This document shows positions 6,255 to 6,766 of a stretch of 6,766 bases of DNA, one piece after another (the stretch's first letter is position 1; each line of letters begins with the position of its first letter). Location: NCBI GenBank assembly GCA_002780065.1, contig PEWQ01000177.1, positions 1 through 6,766 of the forward strand, written 5' to 3'. The notes below the pieces were generated by a model, which saw only the letters and a program-made list of their open reading frames with translations, was not told the DNA's origin and ran no database searches. This stretch comes from Candidatus Hydrogenedentes bacterium CG07_land_8_20_14_0_80_42_17 (GTDB lineage Bacteria > UBA8481). A program made the position numbers and the translations under genes.

Positions 6255-6274
6255 GGGACACATAACTTATTTCA

Positions 6275-6303
6275 TTGACATAACCATTCCTCTCCGCTGT
6301 AAT
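6275..6303 (+). promoter_or_regulatory. Near-consensus promoter of the RAYT transposase gene, probably leaderless
   Basis: TTGACA (6275-6280, perfect -35) is separated by exactly 17 nt from TGTAAT (6298-6303, five of six bases of the -10 consensus). Initiation about 7 nt after the -10 box would fall at 6310-6311, which is the A of the ATG at 6311 or the base before it. No Shine-Dalgarno lies between, so the mRNA should be leaderless or nearly so. Confidence 0.7.
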
Positions 6304-6310
6304 TTTTTCT

Positions 6311-6766
6311 ATGGCAAGAATAGCAAGAATTGTAATACCAAACATACCCCACCACATTGTCCAACGTGGCAATAGATCTCAAAAAGTTTTCTTCAGTAGT
6401 AAGGATAAGGAATTTTATCTTAACTTGCTACATAAGCATGCCCATGAGTCAGGATTAAGTCTTTGGGCGTATTGCCTTATGGATAATCATATTCATTTGA
6501 TTGTTGTTCCTGAAAAAGAAGATAGTTTGGCTAAAGGAATAGGTGACACAAATAAATATTATACGCGCATGGTCAATTTCAGAGAGAATTGGAGAGGATA
6601 TCTTTGGCAAGGAAGGTTTAGTTCCTTTCCTTTAGACGGAAAATATCTTTATGCGGCAATCCGTTATGTAGAGCGTAATCCGGTGAGGGCTGGTATTGTA
6701 GAAAAAGCGGAGGATTATGAGTTTTCTAGCGCAAGGGCGCATGTTTACAAAAAGAAAGACCGCCTA
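6311..6766 (+). CDS. REP-associated tyrosine transposase (IS200-like Y1/RAYT), 3' end cut by window edge
   Basis: The frame is open from ATG 6311 to the window end (152 codons, no stop). It encodes a HUH single-strand transposase of the Y1 superfamily, which nicks DNA at hairpins through a tyrosine. Visible signatures are the N-terminal IPHHIVQRGN (12-21), YCLMDNHIHLIVVP (54-67) with the metal-binding HxH at H60/H62, and NKYYTRMVNF (81-90) with the catalytic tyrosine at Y83 or Y84. LWQGRF (98-103), YVERNPVRAGIV (119-130) and the trailing DYEFSSARAH complete the pattern. These last motifs mark the RAYT group rather than classical IS200/IS605 TnpA. Most members are about 150-250 residues, so the missing part may be short or moderate. 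All active-site residues are present. The GC-rich hairpin at 6160-6180 is a likely cognate REP element. RAYT genes are often single-copy and domesticated, so active movement is not shown. Confidence 0.92.
   Translation, partial: MARIARIVIPNIPHHIVQRGNRSQKVFFSSKDKEFYLNLLHKHAHESGLSLWAYCLMDNHIHLIVVPEKEDSLAKGIGDTNKYYTRMVNFRENWRGYLWQGRFSSFPLDGKYLYAAIRYVERNPVRAGIVEKAEDYEFSSARAHVYKKKDRL

Noticed and set aside
6187-6257. G-quadruplex in the G-rich tract
   Set aside because: The GGG runs are separated by 16, 5, 1 and 33 nt; this does not meet a usual short-loop quadruplex pattern.
6181-6260. CRISPR-like array
   Set aside because: The repeated unit is only 6 bp with 1-6 bp between copies, far shorter than CRISPR repeats and spacers.

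Overview
The window comes from a Gram-negative (diderm) bacterium. A predicted inner-membrane-anchored periplasmic protein of the GspN/AsmA-like type and a class I (CyaA-type) adenylate cyclase support this. The phylum cannot be read from the sequence. Housekeeping-looking genes are moderately GC-rich (32 of 60 bases are G/C in 1621-1680; 34 of 60 in 4201-4260). The toxin-antitoxin module and parts of the GspN-like gene are clearly AT-rich (14 of 60 in 2521-2580; 16 of 60 in 3421-3480). Only the antitoxin has a strong Shine-Dalgarno sequence.

Layout. Positions 1-2100 hold a two-gene forward unit: a carbamate kinase cut by the left edge, followed with no spacer by a fold-type I PLP-dependent aminotransferase. 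Positions 2102-2731 hold a two-gene type II toxin-antitoxin module (Phd/YefM-like antitoxin, RelE/ParE-family toxin) bounded by an exact 20-bp direct repeat. The right repeat copy contains the last codons and stop of the converging GspN-like gene (2722-3555, minus). The left copy begins right after the aminotransferase stop. Deleting one repeat plus the module would leave two convergent genes only 11 bp apart, so the module looks like an insertion between two intact genes.

Positions 3556-3622 are a short divergent intergenic region with a perfect 12-bp purine/pyrimidine inverted repeat. Positions 3623-6127 encode the adenylate cyclase, with the catalytic GS...DxD signature intact. Positions 6128-6310 hold a GC-rich REP-like hairpin, six same-strand copies of AATCAG, and a near-consensus sigma-70-type promoter. 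That promoter is placed so that transcription would start at or next to the ATG of the last gene. The last gene (6311 to the right edge) is an IS200-like/REP-associated tyrosine (Y1) transposase, cut by the window end.

The region combines metabolic genes (carbamoyl phosphate use, transamination), a cAMP-producing enzyme and an envelope protein, with two accessory insertions: the TA module and the RAYT/REP unit. I see no evidence that the metabolic genes, the cyclase and the TA module form one pathway. The clearest non-routine signals are the repeat-bounded TA insertion, the TTG-started and apparently coupled toxin, and the hairpin/short-repeat/leaderless-promoter arrangement before the RAYT gene.
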